A DNA stretch of 64,000 bases from Martelella sp. HB161492 (GTDB taxonomy: Bacteria > Pseudomonadota > Alphaproteobacteria > Rhizobiales > Rhizobiaceae). The notes under the pieces were generated by a model that made no database searches, was not told where the DNA came from, and was given only the letters and a program-made list of their open reading frames with translations. The position numbers and the translations under genes were made by a program. The first letter of the stretch is position 1. Each line of letters begins with the position of its first letter. The stretch is taken from NCBI RefSeq assembly GCF_013184775.1, contig NZ_JAATVV010000002.1, positions 400,301 to 464,300 of the forward strand, read 5' to 3'. This document shows, one piece after another, positions 45,919 to 54,676 of the stretch.

Positions 45919-47331
45919 TCAGCAATCCACCACATTGACGGCAAGGCCGGCAAGCGAGGTTTCCTTGTAGCGCGCATCCATGTCGCCGCCGGTCTGGCGC
46001 ATGGTCTCGATACAGTTGTCGAGGGGCACAAAATGGCTGCCATCGCCCTTCAGTGCCAGCGAGGCCGCCGTCACCGCCTTCACCGCGCCCAGCGCATTGC
46101 GCTCGATGCAGGGGACCTGAACCAGGCCGGCAACGGGATCACAGGTCATGCCGAGATGGTGTTCCAGCGCAATCTCGGCGGCATTCTCGATCTGCTCGGG
46201 CGTGCCGCCCATGGCCGCGGCAAGTCCGGCAGCCGCCATGGCCGAGGCTGAGCCCACCTCCCCCTGACAGCCGACCTCGGCACCCGAAATGGAAGCATTG
46301 GTCTTGATGATGCCGCCGATGGCAGCGGCGGTCAGCAGGAAATCGCGGATCGTTTCCCGCCCCATCGGATCGTGAAACTCGCGAAAATAGCGCAACGTGG
46401 CCGGGATGACGCCAGCGGCGCCATTGGTGGGCGCCGTCACGACACGCCCGCCCGCCGCGTTTTCCTCATTCACGGCCATGGCAAAGACCGACAGCCAGTC
46501 ATTGGCCATCATCGGATCGAACTGGTTATGCTGACGGTCATTGAGCAGCCGCTGATAGAGCGTACCGGCGCGGCGCTTCACCCTGAGACCGCCAGGCAGC
46601 ACGCCCTCGCCCTTCAGCCCCCGGTTGATACAGTCGCTCATGGTCTGACAGAGCCGGTCGAGCCCATCATTGAGGTCTGCCCGGGACATGCGGGCTTCCT
46701 CATTGGCCCGCTTCATGCCGGCAATCGTCAGCCCGGATCTGGTGGCCATCTCCAGCATTTCCCGCGCGGAACGAAACGGAAAGGGGATATCCGGCACCGG
46801 TGAACCCGACGCCGGATCGGGGCCGTTATTCCGCAGGGCCTCCAGCTCGGTCTCGCTGAGCACGAAGCCACCGCCGATCGAATAATAGGTTCGCCGCAGC
46901 AGCACCGCCCCGTTCTGGTCCAGCGCCGAGAAAACCATGCCATTGGCATGGCCCGGCAGGGCGGTCTTGCGGTCAAAGACAAGATCCTCGTTGATGTCGA
47001 AGAGGTAGGGTTCATGCCCTGGCGGCATCAGCCGCCGGTTCTCGCGGACGCTGGCAATGATGTCATCCATCAGATCCGGATCGACCGTATCCGGCCGCTC
47101 ACCGGAAAGGCCGAGGATCACCGCGCGGTCCGTGGCATGGCCGACACCGGTAAAGGCGAGCGAGCCATGCAGGCTGACCGAGAGCCGCGCCACCCGCGCA
47201 CCAGCCGGGCGCGGCCAGTCTGTCGAGGCAATCAGCTCAAGAAAACGCGCGCCTGCCGACATCGGCCCCATCGTATGGGAGCTGGACGGGCCGATACCAA
47301 TCTTGAACACCTCGAAAACCGATAGAAACAT
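45919..47331 (-). CDS. sdaA: L-serine ammonia-lyase (iron-sulfur type)
   Basis: Deaminates L-serine to pyruvate in the cytoplasm. The single-chain 470-aa form has the beta domain first ([19 protein letters not shown], with the substrate-binding SSSHT) and then the alpha domain. That domain has the Fe-S ligand set in [21 protein letters not shown], and [23 protein letters not shown] near the end. The start at 47331 is set by GGGAG upstream and by the family opening [14 protein letters not shown]; the reading from 47451 is in the leader. Supplies pyruvate from serine taken up by transporters such as Aap. Confidence 0.95.
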   Translation of the reverse strand: MFLSVFEVFKIGIGPSSSHTMGPMSAGARFLELIASTDWPRPAGARVARLSVSLHGSLAFTGVGHATDRAVILGLSGERPDTVDPDLMDDIIASVRENRRLMPPGHEPYLFDINEDLVFDRKTALPGHANGMVFSALDQNGAVLLRRTYYSIGGGFVLSETELEALRNNGPDPASGSPVPDIPFPFRSAREMLEMATRSGLTIAGMKRANEEARMSRADLNDGLDRLCQTMSDCINRGLKGEGVLPGGLRVKRRAGTLYQRLLNDRQHNQFDPMMANDWLSVFAMAVNEENAAGGRVVTAPTNGAAGVIPATLRYFREFHDPMGRETIRDFLLTAAAIGGIIKTNASISGAEVGCQGEVGSASAMAAAGLAAAMGGTPEQIENAAEIALEHHLGMTCDPVAGLVQVPCIERNALGAVKAVTAASLALKGDGSHFVPLDNCIETMRQTGGDMDARYKETSLAGLAVNVVDC

Positions 47332-47473
47332 CGTGCTGCTCCCTGCTCCAAATGCCACGTTTTTCAAAGGTAGCGATGGATTGCGGCAAGACAAGCGCCT
47401 GCAACCGACACTGCCTCGGCCAGGGACGACACCCGCCGGCACCGGCGGCATTCACGGCCTGTCAGGCAGAACG

Positions 47474-47508
47474 AAAACAACGGCGGATCCGAAGGGATCA
47501 CGCCGTTG
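47474..47508 (-). terminator. Terminator after the 33-residue membrane-protein gene
   Basis: Arms CAACGGCG (47478-47485) and CGCCGTTG (47501-47508) with an inner GATCC/GGATC pair and GAAG loop (one bulged A). On the minus strand it is followed by TTTT. Confidence 0.82.
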
Positions 47509-47533
47509 CCTTTTATCTGCTCAAGTCTGCTGT

Positions 47534-47635
47534 TCAGACAGCGACAAAGAGATATACAAGTCCGAGGATGGCGCCAATACCGACCACGGCGCGAATGGTG
47601 ATGCCCCAGCAGGACCTCTGTACGGTGTCTTCCAT
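47534..47635 (-). CDS. 33-residue single-helix membrane protein
   Basis: A small gene of 34 codons on the minus strand. It encodes MEDTVQRSCWGITIRAVV followed by GIGAILGLVYLFVAV: an acidic, polar start with one Cys and an amphipathic turn, then one hydrophobic helix running to the C-terminus. GGAG lies 5 nt before the ATG, and a strong minus-strand terminator (47474-47508) follows 26 nt after the stop. Start, ribosome site and terminator together make it credible as a real gene. I recognise no family. It is downstream of sdaA's start side, i.e. transcribed towards sdaA's neighbour but separate. Confidence 0.72.
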   Translation of the reverse strand: MEDTVQRSCWGITIRAVVGIGAILGLVYLFVAV

Positions 47636-47871
47636 GATAACTCCGTTTGTCACTTTCCCATCGGGCAGTGGGAGGTTGCCGCGATGATGGTTACCCCTTT
47701 ATTAAAATCTGTAACATTTCGCAATCATAAAAAGGCGAAATTGTGTGTCAGTGGCGGGGCACGGCTTGCAATAGACTGTTCTGCCGGGCAAATCTCCCTC
47801 AAAAGGCCATACTGGTTAATCAGAGATCAAACCTCACTGATTCGGCCGCGACACAGGGCCCGGAGCCGCAA

Positions 47872-48585
47872 ATGACCAATATCGATGCCCTGGCACTTCT
47901 GTTCTTTCTCCTGACCTGGATGGCGTTCGACCGCGTGGTTTCCGGCACATGGCGGCTGACACGGCGCATGAGCCTGAGCGAGGCGATGATGGTTCATCGC
48001 AAGCGCTGGATGATCACGTCGCTGTCCCGCGACCTGAAGATGATCGATACCCAGATTCTGTCCGGCCTGCAGAACGGCACCGCATTTTTCGCCTCGACAT
48101 CGATCTTTGCGATCGGCGGCTGTTTTGCGCTGATGGGGGATGCCGACCGCGCCCAGAGCCTGTTTTCCGATCTGCCAGGCTGGCTTCAGGGCTCGCGGCT
48201 TGCCTTTGAAATCAAGGCCGGCGGGCTGGCAGCGATCTTCGGCTATTCCTTTTTCAAGTTCGGCTGGTCCTACCGGCTGTTCAACTACAATACCATCCTC
48301 TTTGGCGCGCTGCCGATGATGCGTGACACGGAAATGGACCGCCGACAGGCAGAAGCCGCCGCCGAAAAGGTGGCCGAGGTGAATATTCTCGCCGCGCGCC
48401 ATTTTAATGCCGGACTTCGCGCGATCTTTCTGTCCATCGGATATCTCGGCTGGTTCCTCAGCCCCTATCTCTTCATCGCCATGACCGCCTTTGTTTTTGC
48501 GATCCTGACGCGGCGGCAGTATTTCTCACCGGCGCGCGCGGCAATCGTCGAGGCCATATCTCCCTCAACCTGGACCAGCGAATGA
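47872..48585 (+). CDS. DUF599-family membrane protein
   Basis: A 237-aa inner-membrane protein of unknown function. There are about four hydrophobic helices (3-20, ~75-95, ~120-140, ~185-210). The family pattern MVHRKRWM, LIGGCFALMGD-like run GGCFALMGDAD and the long cytoplasmic segment between helices match DUF599. GGAG lies 6 nt before the ATG at 47872; a reading from 47743 is less likely. Its stop overlaps the next gene's start by 4 nt (ATGA), so the two are coupled. Confidence 0.85.
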   Translation: MTNIDALALLFFLLTWMAFDRVVSGTWRLTRRMSLSEAMMVHRKRWMITSLSRDLKMIDTQILSGLQNGTAFFASTSIFAIGGCFALMGDADRAQSLFSDLPGWLQGSRLAFEIKAGGLAAIFGYSFFKFGWSYRLFNYNTILFGALPMMRDTEMDRRQAEAAAEKVAEVNILAARHFNAGLRAIFLSIGYLGWFLSPYLFIAMTAFVFAILTRRQYFSPARAAIVEAISPSTWTSE

Positions 48586-49535
48586 CAATTTTGAACGCCC
48601 CGAACGCGCTATCGACGAAAAAGACCCAGCGTCCGCGCATCCATATTCTGGATGCGGTCCGCGGCATCGCCCTGATCGCCATGGCGATCTACCATTTCAC
48701 CTGGGATCTCGATCATTTCGGCTATGTTGAACCGGGCCTTTCGACCCGTGGCGGCTTTGCGATCTTTGCCCATGCCATTGCGGCGAGCTTCCTGTTCATC
48801 GCCGGCTACAGCCTCTATATGGCGCATGGCCGGGAATGGCGGATGCGCTCCTTCCTCAAACGCCTCGCCATTCTGATTGTCGCCGGGGCCGCCATCACCG
48901 TGGTGTCGATCATCACCACGCCCAACGCCATTATCTATTTCGGCATTCTGCAGGCCATTGCCGTTTCCAGCATCATCGGCCTTGCCTTTGTAAGGCTGCC
49001 AGCCCCGATCACCCTTGTCGCCGGCATTGCGGCGATCGCCCTGCCCTTCATCACGCGGCCTGAATTCTTCGATCCACGCTATCTGGCCTGGATCACGATG
49101 CCGGCCCACCCCCCGGTCTCGAATGATTATGTTCCGCTTCTGCCCTGGATCGGCCCCTTCCTGATCGGCATTGCCGCAAGCCGTGTCACGCTGCCATGGC
49201 TGAAGACAGCCTCGCTCTGGCCACAGCGCGAAAACGGCTTCACCTTTCTCGGCCGGCACAGCCTGATTTTCTACCTGCTGCATCAGCCAGTGCTTTTCGG
49301 GCTGGTCTATATTGCCACGCTGTTCGTGCAGCCGGACCTCGGCCCGGCCTATCTTTCCGGCTGCCAGACCGCCTGCGAAGCTAGCGACAGCGCCGCCTTC
49401 TGCACCTCCTACTGCAGCTGCACACGCGACAAACTGGAAGAGGCCAAGCTCCTGACCCCGCTGATGCGCGACGAGACGACCGATGGCGATGCCATCCGCC
49501 TGAACCAGATCGCAATGATGTGCAGTGTCAACTGA
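48582..49535 (+). CDS. DUF1624 heparan-alpha-glucosaminide acetyltransferase-like membrane protein
   Basis: A 317-aa polytopic membrane protein. The start (RIHILDAVRGIALIAMAIYHFTWDL) carries the family's conserved Arg and His near helix 1; hydrophobic helices follow through about residue 250. The family transfers acyl groups across a membrane in eukaryotes (HGSNAT); bacterial members are uncharacterised. After the membrane part a ~60-residue tail with five cysteines (SGCQTACEASD...CTSYCSC) extends beyond the usual family end, a possible soluble Cys-rich domain. It overlaps the DUF599 gene by 4 nt. Confidence 0.82.
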   Translation: MTILNAPNALSTKKTQRPRIHILDAVRGIALIAMAIYHFTWDLDHFGYVEPGLSTRGGFAIFAHAIAASFLFIAGYSLYMAHGREWRMRSFLKRLAILIVAGAAITVVSIITTPNAIIYFGILQAIAVSSIIGLAFVRLPAPITLVAGIAAIALPFITRPEFFDPRYLAWITMPAHPPVSNDYVPLLPWIGPFLIGIAASRVTLPWLKTASLWPQRENGFTFLGRHSLIFYLLHQPVLFGLVYIATLFVQPDLGPAYLSGCQTACEASDSAAFCTSYCSCTRDKLEEAKLLTPLMRDETTDGDAIRLNQIAMMCSVN

Positions 49536-49691
49536 TGCGCTAAGCACCCGGCGGCGGCTGCAAAGGGCCATTGGCGGGATTGTCGCCTACCCGCTATGAC
49601 TATGCCAAGGATGGCGGTCGGGACCGGTCTCCTGACCGGTGACAGGATGCCTCTGCCGATCTGACCGGATCACGGTCTAGGCCGGGCCTTG

Positions 49692-50081
49692 TCAGGTGCC
49701 GACGCCGATTTCGGCGAGCCGGGTAAGGAAGGTCTCCTCGGCATTATCGAGTTCCTGGAGAATGTCATCAATGTCACGGCGCTTCTGCCTGAGATCGTTG
49801 CGGCGCGTCTCGATCATCTTGAGGCTCGCCTTAAGCTGGTCCATTTCGCTTGGCGGCTGCTTCAGGAGGTCAAGAACTTCGCGGATTTCGGCAATGGTCA
49901 GACCGATACGCCGGCTTCTCAGGATGTCCTTGATCAGGCGCCGCTCGTTCTCGCCGTATAGACGGGTGCGTCCCCGCCGCTCCGGCTGCAGCAATCCCTC
50001 ATCCTCGTAAAACCGGAGCGTGCGCGTGGAGACATCAAATTCGCGCGTCAGCTCCGTGATCGAGTAATACTTCTTGTTCAC
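49692..50081 (-). CDS. MerR-family transcriptional regulator (GTG start)
   Basis: A 129-aa MerR protein. The winged helix (YSITELTREFDVSTRTLRFYEDEGLL) and long coiled coil (EMDQLKASLKMIETRRNDLRQKRRDI) are complete; no effector-binding cysteines are present, so it is not the metal-sensing subgroup. The start is taken as GTG at 50081 with GGGG upstream; a TTG at 50096 is possible. It follows mgtE on the same strand after a 52-bp AT-rich gap that probably holds its own promoter. Target unknown. Confidence 0.85.
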   Translation of the reverse strand: MNKKYYSITELTREFDVSTRTLRFYEDEGLLQPERRGRTRLYGENERRLIKDILRSRRIGLTIAEIREVLDLLKQPPSEMDQLKASLKMIETRRNDLRQKRRDIDDILQELDNAEETFLTRLAEIGVGT

Positions 50082-50148
50082 CTGAACCCCATCCAAAAGT
50101 CATGAAAAATCTAATATAATCAATATAATAAATGACTCGCAAAACAAA

Positions 50149-51564
50149 TCAAATATGAAACCACCACGTCGCGATTCCGAGGAAGGAAAAAAATCCGCAG
50201 ACATCGGTGATCGTGGTCACGAAGACCGCCGATGATGTCGCCGGATCTGCGCCGAACCGATCGAGTACAAGCGGCACCAATATGCCGGCCATTGCAGCCG
50301 CGAACATATTGATAATCATGGCCGCCGCCACGACGCCCCCCAGTTGTGGACTGTTGAACCAGAAGCCGGCCGCAATTGCAATCAGGATCGCGAATGCGAA
50401 GCCGTTGAACAATCCGACGCCCGCCTCACGACGGATGATGCGCCCTGCATTGTAGATGTCGAGATCGCGCGTCGCCAGCGCCCGCACGGCTACGGTCATG
50501 GTCTGGGTTCCGGCATTGCCGCCCATGGAGGCGACGATCGGCATCAGCACCGCCAATGCGATCATCTGCGCAATGGAATCGTCAAACAGGCCGATGACAC
50601 TGGCCGAGAGAAAGGCGGTCGCAAGATTGATCAGCAACCAGCCGAAGCGCGAGCGCACGGCGGCACGAATATTGTCCGACAGCTCTTCGTCACCGACACC
50701 GGCCAGACGCTTGATATCTTCATCCGCTTCCTCATGGATAACGTCAACGACGTCGTCAATGGTCAGCACACCGACAAGACGGCCATTGTCGTCAACCACA
50801 GCGGCAGAGAGAAGGTCATATTGCTCAAAGACCTGCGCGGCCTCTTCCTGGTCCATTTCGGCGGGCACCGGATGGTTGGTTTCCCGCATGATGGTCTCGA
50901 TCTTGACATTCCGCTTGGTGCGCAGAATCCGGTCGAGATCGACCGCACCGAGAAGCCGAAAGGTCGGATCAACGACAAAGATCTGCGAGAAGCTGTGCGG
51001 CAGATCATCATCTTCGCGCATGTAGTCGATGGTCTGACCGACCGTCCAGAAAGGCGGAACGGCGACAAACTCGGTCTGCATGCGCCGACCGGCGGAACTT
51101 TCGGGATAATCCAGGGACCGGGTCAGCCGGATCCGCTCGGTAAAGGGCAGCCGCGCCAGAATCTCGTCGCGATCAGCATCCTCGAGGTCCTCGAGAATAT
51201 AGACGGCGTCGTCCGAATCCAGCGTACCAAGCGCGGTGGCGATCTTGTCGTTCGGCAAGGCTTCGATGATCTCGAGGCGGATTGCCTCGTCGACCTCGGT
51301 CAGCGCCGTCATGTCGAAATCGTCACCGAGAAGGCTGACCAGTCCCGGACGCAGGTCTGAATCGAGTGATTCCAGCAGGTCGCCAAGTTCCGACTCGTGC
51401 AGCCGGGCAACATTCAGGCGCAGAAATTCGACATTCTGCGTCTCAATGGCATGCTCGATCTCTTCGAGGAAATCGGAGCGTACCACACCTTCGTCATTGT
51501 AAATGTCGACCAACGGTTCGCGCTGTTCGGTCTGGCTGAACGGATCATTGCCGAGCTCTGTCAT
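50149..51564 (-). CDS. mgtE: Magnesium transporter MgtE
   Basis: A 471-aa Mg2+ channel, homodimeric. Domains in order: an N-terminal MgtE_N superhelical domain (~30-150), a CBS pair (~155-285) and five C-terminal helices (~300-470). The selectivity run MPIVASMGGNAGTQTMTV is intact, with the AxxxxxN Mg2+ contact inside it. The start at 51564 (MTELGNDPFSQTE) has GAGGG upstream; the reading from 51660 is in the leader. No magnesium-sensing leader was recognised. Confidence 0.95.
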   Translation of the reverse strand: MTELGNDPFSQTEQREPLVDIYNDEGVVRSDFLEEIEHAIETQNVEFLRLNVARLHESELGDLLESLDSDLRPGLVSLLGDDFDMTALTEVDEAIRLEIIEALPNDKIATALGTLDSDDAVYILEDLEDADRDEILARLPFTERIRLTRSLDYPESSAGRRMQTEFVAVPPFWTVGQTIDYMREDDDLPHSFSQIFVVDPTFRLLGAVDLDRILRTKRNVKIETIMRETNHPVPAEMDQEEAAQVFEQYDLLSAAVVDDNGRLVGVLTIDDVVDVIHEEADEDIKRLAGVGDEELSDNIRAAVRSRFGWLLINLATAFLSASVIGLFDDSIAQMIALAVLMPIVASMGGNAGTQTMTVAVRALATRDLDIYNAGRIIRREAGVGLFNGFAFAILIAIAAGFWFNSPQLGGVVAAAMIINMFAAAMAGILVPLVLDRFGADPATSSAVFVTTITDVCGFFSFLGIATWWFHI

Positions 51565-51851
51565 GCCGAAGCCCTCAATCTTATTGGAGCACGGCGGACG
51601 CCGGCTCTTTAGGTTGTGATCGTCGTTACCCTCGCGCGCCAATCGGGCTCTTTTGAGCAAGCCCGGCGAACTGCGTGACTAGCTAGCGCAATAGATGGCT
51701 CAGGTCCAGCGCGTCCGCACGGCAATTCTGGCGCCTGCGACGTTATTCCGCTCAGCTTCGGCAAAATTGATTTCCGACAGTTTCATATTGAAAAACAGCA
51801 ACTGAAGGCGCAAACCGGACCCATAAAAGGAATTCAGCCCGGAAGAAGACA

Positions 51852-54158
51852 ATGGCAAACAGCACAAAAGCACATAAGGGATCGAAGGCAGCTGGCGGCT
51901 GGCCCGCTTTATTGGCCTCCGGCAAACACCTTGTTGCAAGCGGAGCGCCACTGGCCGGCATTCACGCCCTTTCCAAGGCCAATCAGGCTGACGGGTTTGA
52001 TTGTCCGGGCTGCGCCTGGGGTGACCCCGAACACGGGTCGTCCTTCGAATTCTGCGAAAACGGCGTCAAGGCGGTCTCCTGGGAGGCAACCGAACGGCGC
52101 AGCGGCCCTTCCCTGTTCGAACAGCACAGCGTGGCTGAACTGTCCGGCTGGAGCGACTATGATCTCGAAAATCATGGCCGCCTGACAAAACCCATGCGCT
52201 ACAATGCCGAGCGTGACCGCTATGAGCCGGTCAGCTGGGAGGACGCTTTCGCCGGCATTGCCGAGCGGCTGAACGCCCTTGAAAGCCCCGATCAGGCAGA
52301 ATTCTACACCTCCGGCCGTGCCAGCAATGAAGCGGCTTTCGTCTATCAGCTGTTTGCCCGCATCTTCGGCACCAACAATATGCCGGACTGTTCCAATATG
52401 TGCCATGAGGCGAGCGGCGTCGGCCTGAAACAGGCCATCGGCATTGGCAAGGGCACCGTCCGGCTGGAAGATTTCGAGCAAGCGGATGCGATTTTCGTCG
52501 TCGGTCAGAACCCCGGCACCAATCACCCGCGCATGCTCGGAGACCTGCGGCGCGCGGCCGATCGCGGCGCCCGGATCGTCGTCTTCAACACGCTGCGCGA
52601 ACGCGGGCTCGAGCGCTTTGCCGATCCGCAACGCAAAATGGAGATGATCCGCAACGGCTCGGCCCCGATTGCCAGCGACTATTACCAGCCGAACCTTGGC
52701 GGCGACATGGCCGTGTTCCGCGGCATGGCAAAGGCTGTCCTTGCGAAAGACCGCCAGGCACGCGCTGCCGGCAGCCCCCCCATTCTCGATGACGCCTTCA
52801 TCGCCGAACACACGGCCGGCCTTGATCCCTACATCGCCATGGTCGATGCGACGGAATGGCATGATATCGAAGATCAGGCCGGCTTGTCGCGGACAGAGAT
52901 CGAACAGGCTGCGGAAATCTACATGGCATCCGAACGGGTGATCTGCACCTGGGCCATGGGCATCACCCAGCATCAGCATTCGGTGATCACGATCCGCGAA
53001 ATTGCGTCCTTCATGATGCTGAGGGGCAATATCGGCAGACCCGGCGCGGGTCTCTGCCCCGTTCGTGGTCATTCCAATGTGCAGGGTGACCGCACGATGG
53101 GCATCAACGAGAAACCGCCAGCGGCCTTTCTCGATGCGCTGGAGCGGGTCTTTGGCTTTGCCCCGCCGCGCGAGCACGGCAACAGCACGATTGGCGCAAT
53201 CGGCGCCATGCTTTCGGGCGAAGCGCGTGCCTTTATCGGTCTTGGCGGCAATTTCGCCCGCGCCGTTCCGGACAGCGGCCTGATCGCAGACGCCTTGCGC
53301 GGCCTTGATCTGACCGTCCATATCGCAACCAAACTCAATGCCAGCCACACCATGCCGGGCCGCCATGCCTATATTCTGCCCTGCCTCGGGCGCACGGAGA
53401 TCGACGAGAATGCCGAGGGCCGTTCGCAACTGGTGACGGTGGAGGATTCGATGAGCATGGTGCACGGATCGGCAGGAATCAACAAGCCGGCATCACCCGA
53501 ATTGCGCTCCGAAGTCGCAATCATCGCCGGCATTGCCGAAGCCACCATCGGCAGTCATGTCGTCGACTTTCCGGCGCTGGCACAGGATTATGACCGGATT
53601 CGTGACCTGATCGAAAAGACCATTCCGGGCTTTGATGGATTCAATGCAAGGGTCCGCAAGCCGCGCGGCTTCTATCTCGGCAATGCCGCCGGTGAACGCC
53701 GTTTCGAGACCACCACCGGCAAGGCCAATTTCAATGACCGGCCGCTTCCTGACGAAACCGTTTTTCAGGCCCGCAGAAACGGTCATAACCGTTTCGTGCT
53801 CCAGACCATGCGCAGCCACGACCAGTACAACACGACCATCTATGGCATGGACGACCGCTATCGCGGCGTCTATGGCGAGCGCAAAGTCATTTTCATCAAT
53901 CCGGATGATATCAGCCGCCTTGGCGCATCGTCCGGCGACCTCATTGATATCGTCGGTCCCGAGGAGGACGGGGTGAGGCGGATTGCCGAAGGCTTCAGGC
54001 TGATCAGCTATGATATTCCACGCGGCTGCATTGCAGGCTATTTTCCCGAGCTGAATGTGCTGGTGCCACTCGCAAGCGTCGGGGAACTGAGCGAGACGCC
54101 AACCTCCAAATCCATTCCGGTAACGCTGAACCGGCGGATTGCGCAGTCTGCGGCATGA
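51852..54158 (+). CDS. FdhF/YdeP-type molybdopterin oxidoreductase
   Basis: A 768-aa molybdopterin enzyme related to E. coli YdeP. Near the start FDCPGCAWGDPEHGSSFEF replaces the Fe-S cluster Cys set of formate dehydrogenases with a shorter CPGCAW, as in YdeP. The cofactor-site segment MPDCSNMCHEASGVGLKQAIG and the molybdopterin-binding runs (QNPGTNHPR, GNIGRPGAG, RGHSNVQGDRTMGI, TMRSHDQYNTTIYGMDD) are present. Its substrate is unknown; YdeP has been linked to acid resistance. The last bases overlap the next gene by 4 nt (ATGA). Confidence 0.88.
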   Translation: MANSTKAHKGSKAAGGWPALLASGKHLVASGAPLAGIHALSKANQADGFDCPGCAWGDPEHGSSFEFCENGVKAVSWEATERRSGPSLFEQHSVAELSGWSDYDLENHGRLTKPMRYNAERDRYEPVSWEDAFAGIAERLNALESPDQAEFYTSGRASNEAAFVYQLFARIFGTNNMPDCSNMCHEASGVGLKQAIGIGKGTVRLEDFEQADAIFVVGQNPGTNHPRMLGDLRRAADRGARIVVFNTLRERGLERFADPQRKMEMIRNGSAPIASDYYQPNLGGDMAVFRGMAKAVLAKDRQARAAGSPPILDDAFIAEHTAGLDPYIAMVDATEWHDIEDQAGLSRTEIEQAAEIYMASERVICTWAMGITQHQHSVITIREIASFMMLRGNIGRPGAGLCPVRGHSNVQGDRTMGINEKPPAAFLDALERVFGFAPPREHGNSTIGAIGAMLSGEARAFIGLGGNFARAVPDSGLIADALRGLDLTVHIATKLNASHTMPGRHAYILPCLGRTEIDENAEGRSQLVTVEDSMSMVHGSAGINKPASPELRSEVAIIAGIAEATIGSHVVDFPALAQDYDRIRDLIEKTIPGFDGFNARVRKPRGFYLGNAAGERRFETTTGKANFNDRPLPDETVFQARRNGHNRFVLQTMRSHDQYNTTIYGMDDRYRGVYGERKVIFINPDDISRLGASSGDLIDIVGPEEDGVRRIAEGFRLISYDIPRGCIAGYFPELNVLVPLASVGELSETPTSKSIPVTLNRRIAQSAA

Positions 54159-54460
54159 GTGCGACGGAAACCGCTGCCGATTGGCTGGCACTGGCCACCG
54201 AACTGATGCCGCAGGAGCGCTTCGTCAACGATCCCCTGGCGGCCTGCATTCTGGCCCTTGCACTTCTTGATGACGCCCGCGACAGCCGCACGGCAGCGCG
54301 AAAGCTCGAGACGGGCCATGCCCTCATCTTGCGCAGTCTCGTGACGCTGGAGCAGGAACCGGCCCTGATCGCGATCGACCGCCGGGATCAACGGACCATG
54401 CGAAGTTTTTACCATGTAACAGAACAGGCACTGGCCTTGCACAACCTGATCCACAGGTGA
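54155..54460 (+). CDS. Small alpha-helical protein after the FdhF/YdeP gene
   Basis: A 101-aa protein of unknown function, predicted all helix. The stretches LAACILALALLDDARDSRTAARKLE and LHNLIHR mark an amphipathic helix bundle, and the single MSFYHVTEQA-like run near the end is polar. No motif was recognised. The 4-nt ATGA overlap with the molybdoenzyme gene implies coupled translation and a shared task, perhaps as a chaperone or assembly partner. It has no signal peptide. Confidence 0.75.
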   Translation: MSATETAADWLALATELMPQERFVNDPLAACILALALLDDARDSRTAARKLETGHALILRSLVTLEQEPALIAIDRRDQRTMRSFYHVTEQALALHNLIHR

Positions 54461-54676
54461 TAACGTCGCAAATCTATGAATTCGCGATAATTTTGGACTT
54501 TGGCATAGAACGTTACAGTGGGTTTCCGCTTGCAGGGCCATTGAGGCACGGCGCGAGAACCAGCTCCATTTCGAGTTAGCCCACGCCTCGTCACCGTTGC
54601 CGGGCAATAAATGTTAAACCGGTGAGCAGGACCCGCTTCTCGAGCCTCGACCGACAGATCGCCTTCGGGAGCATGA

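Noticed and set aside
51909-53465. Minus-strand frame of 518 codons over the FdhF/YdeP gene
   Set aside because: It is antisense to a molybdoenzyme with clear motifs; composition follows the shadow of that gene.
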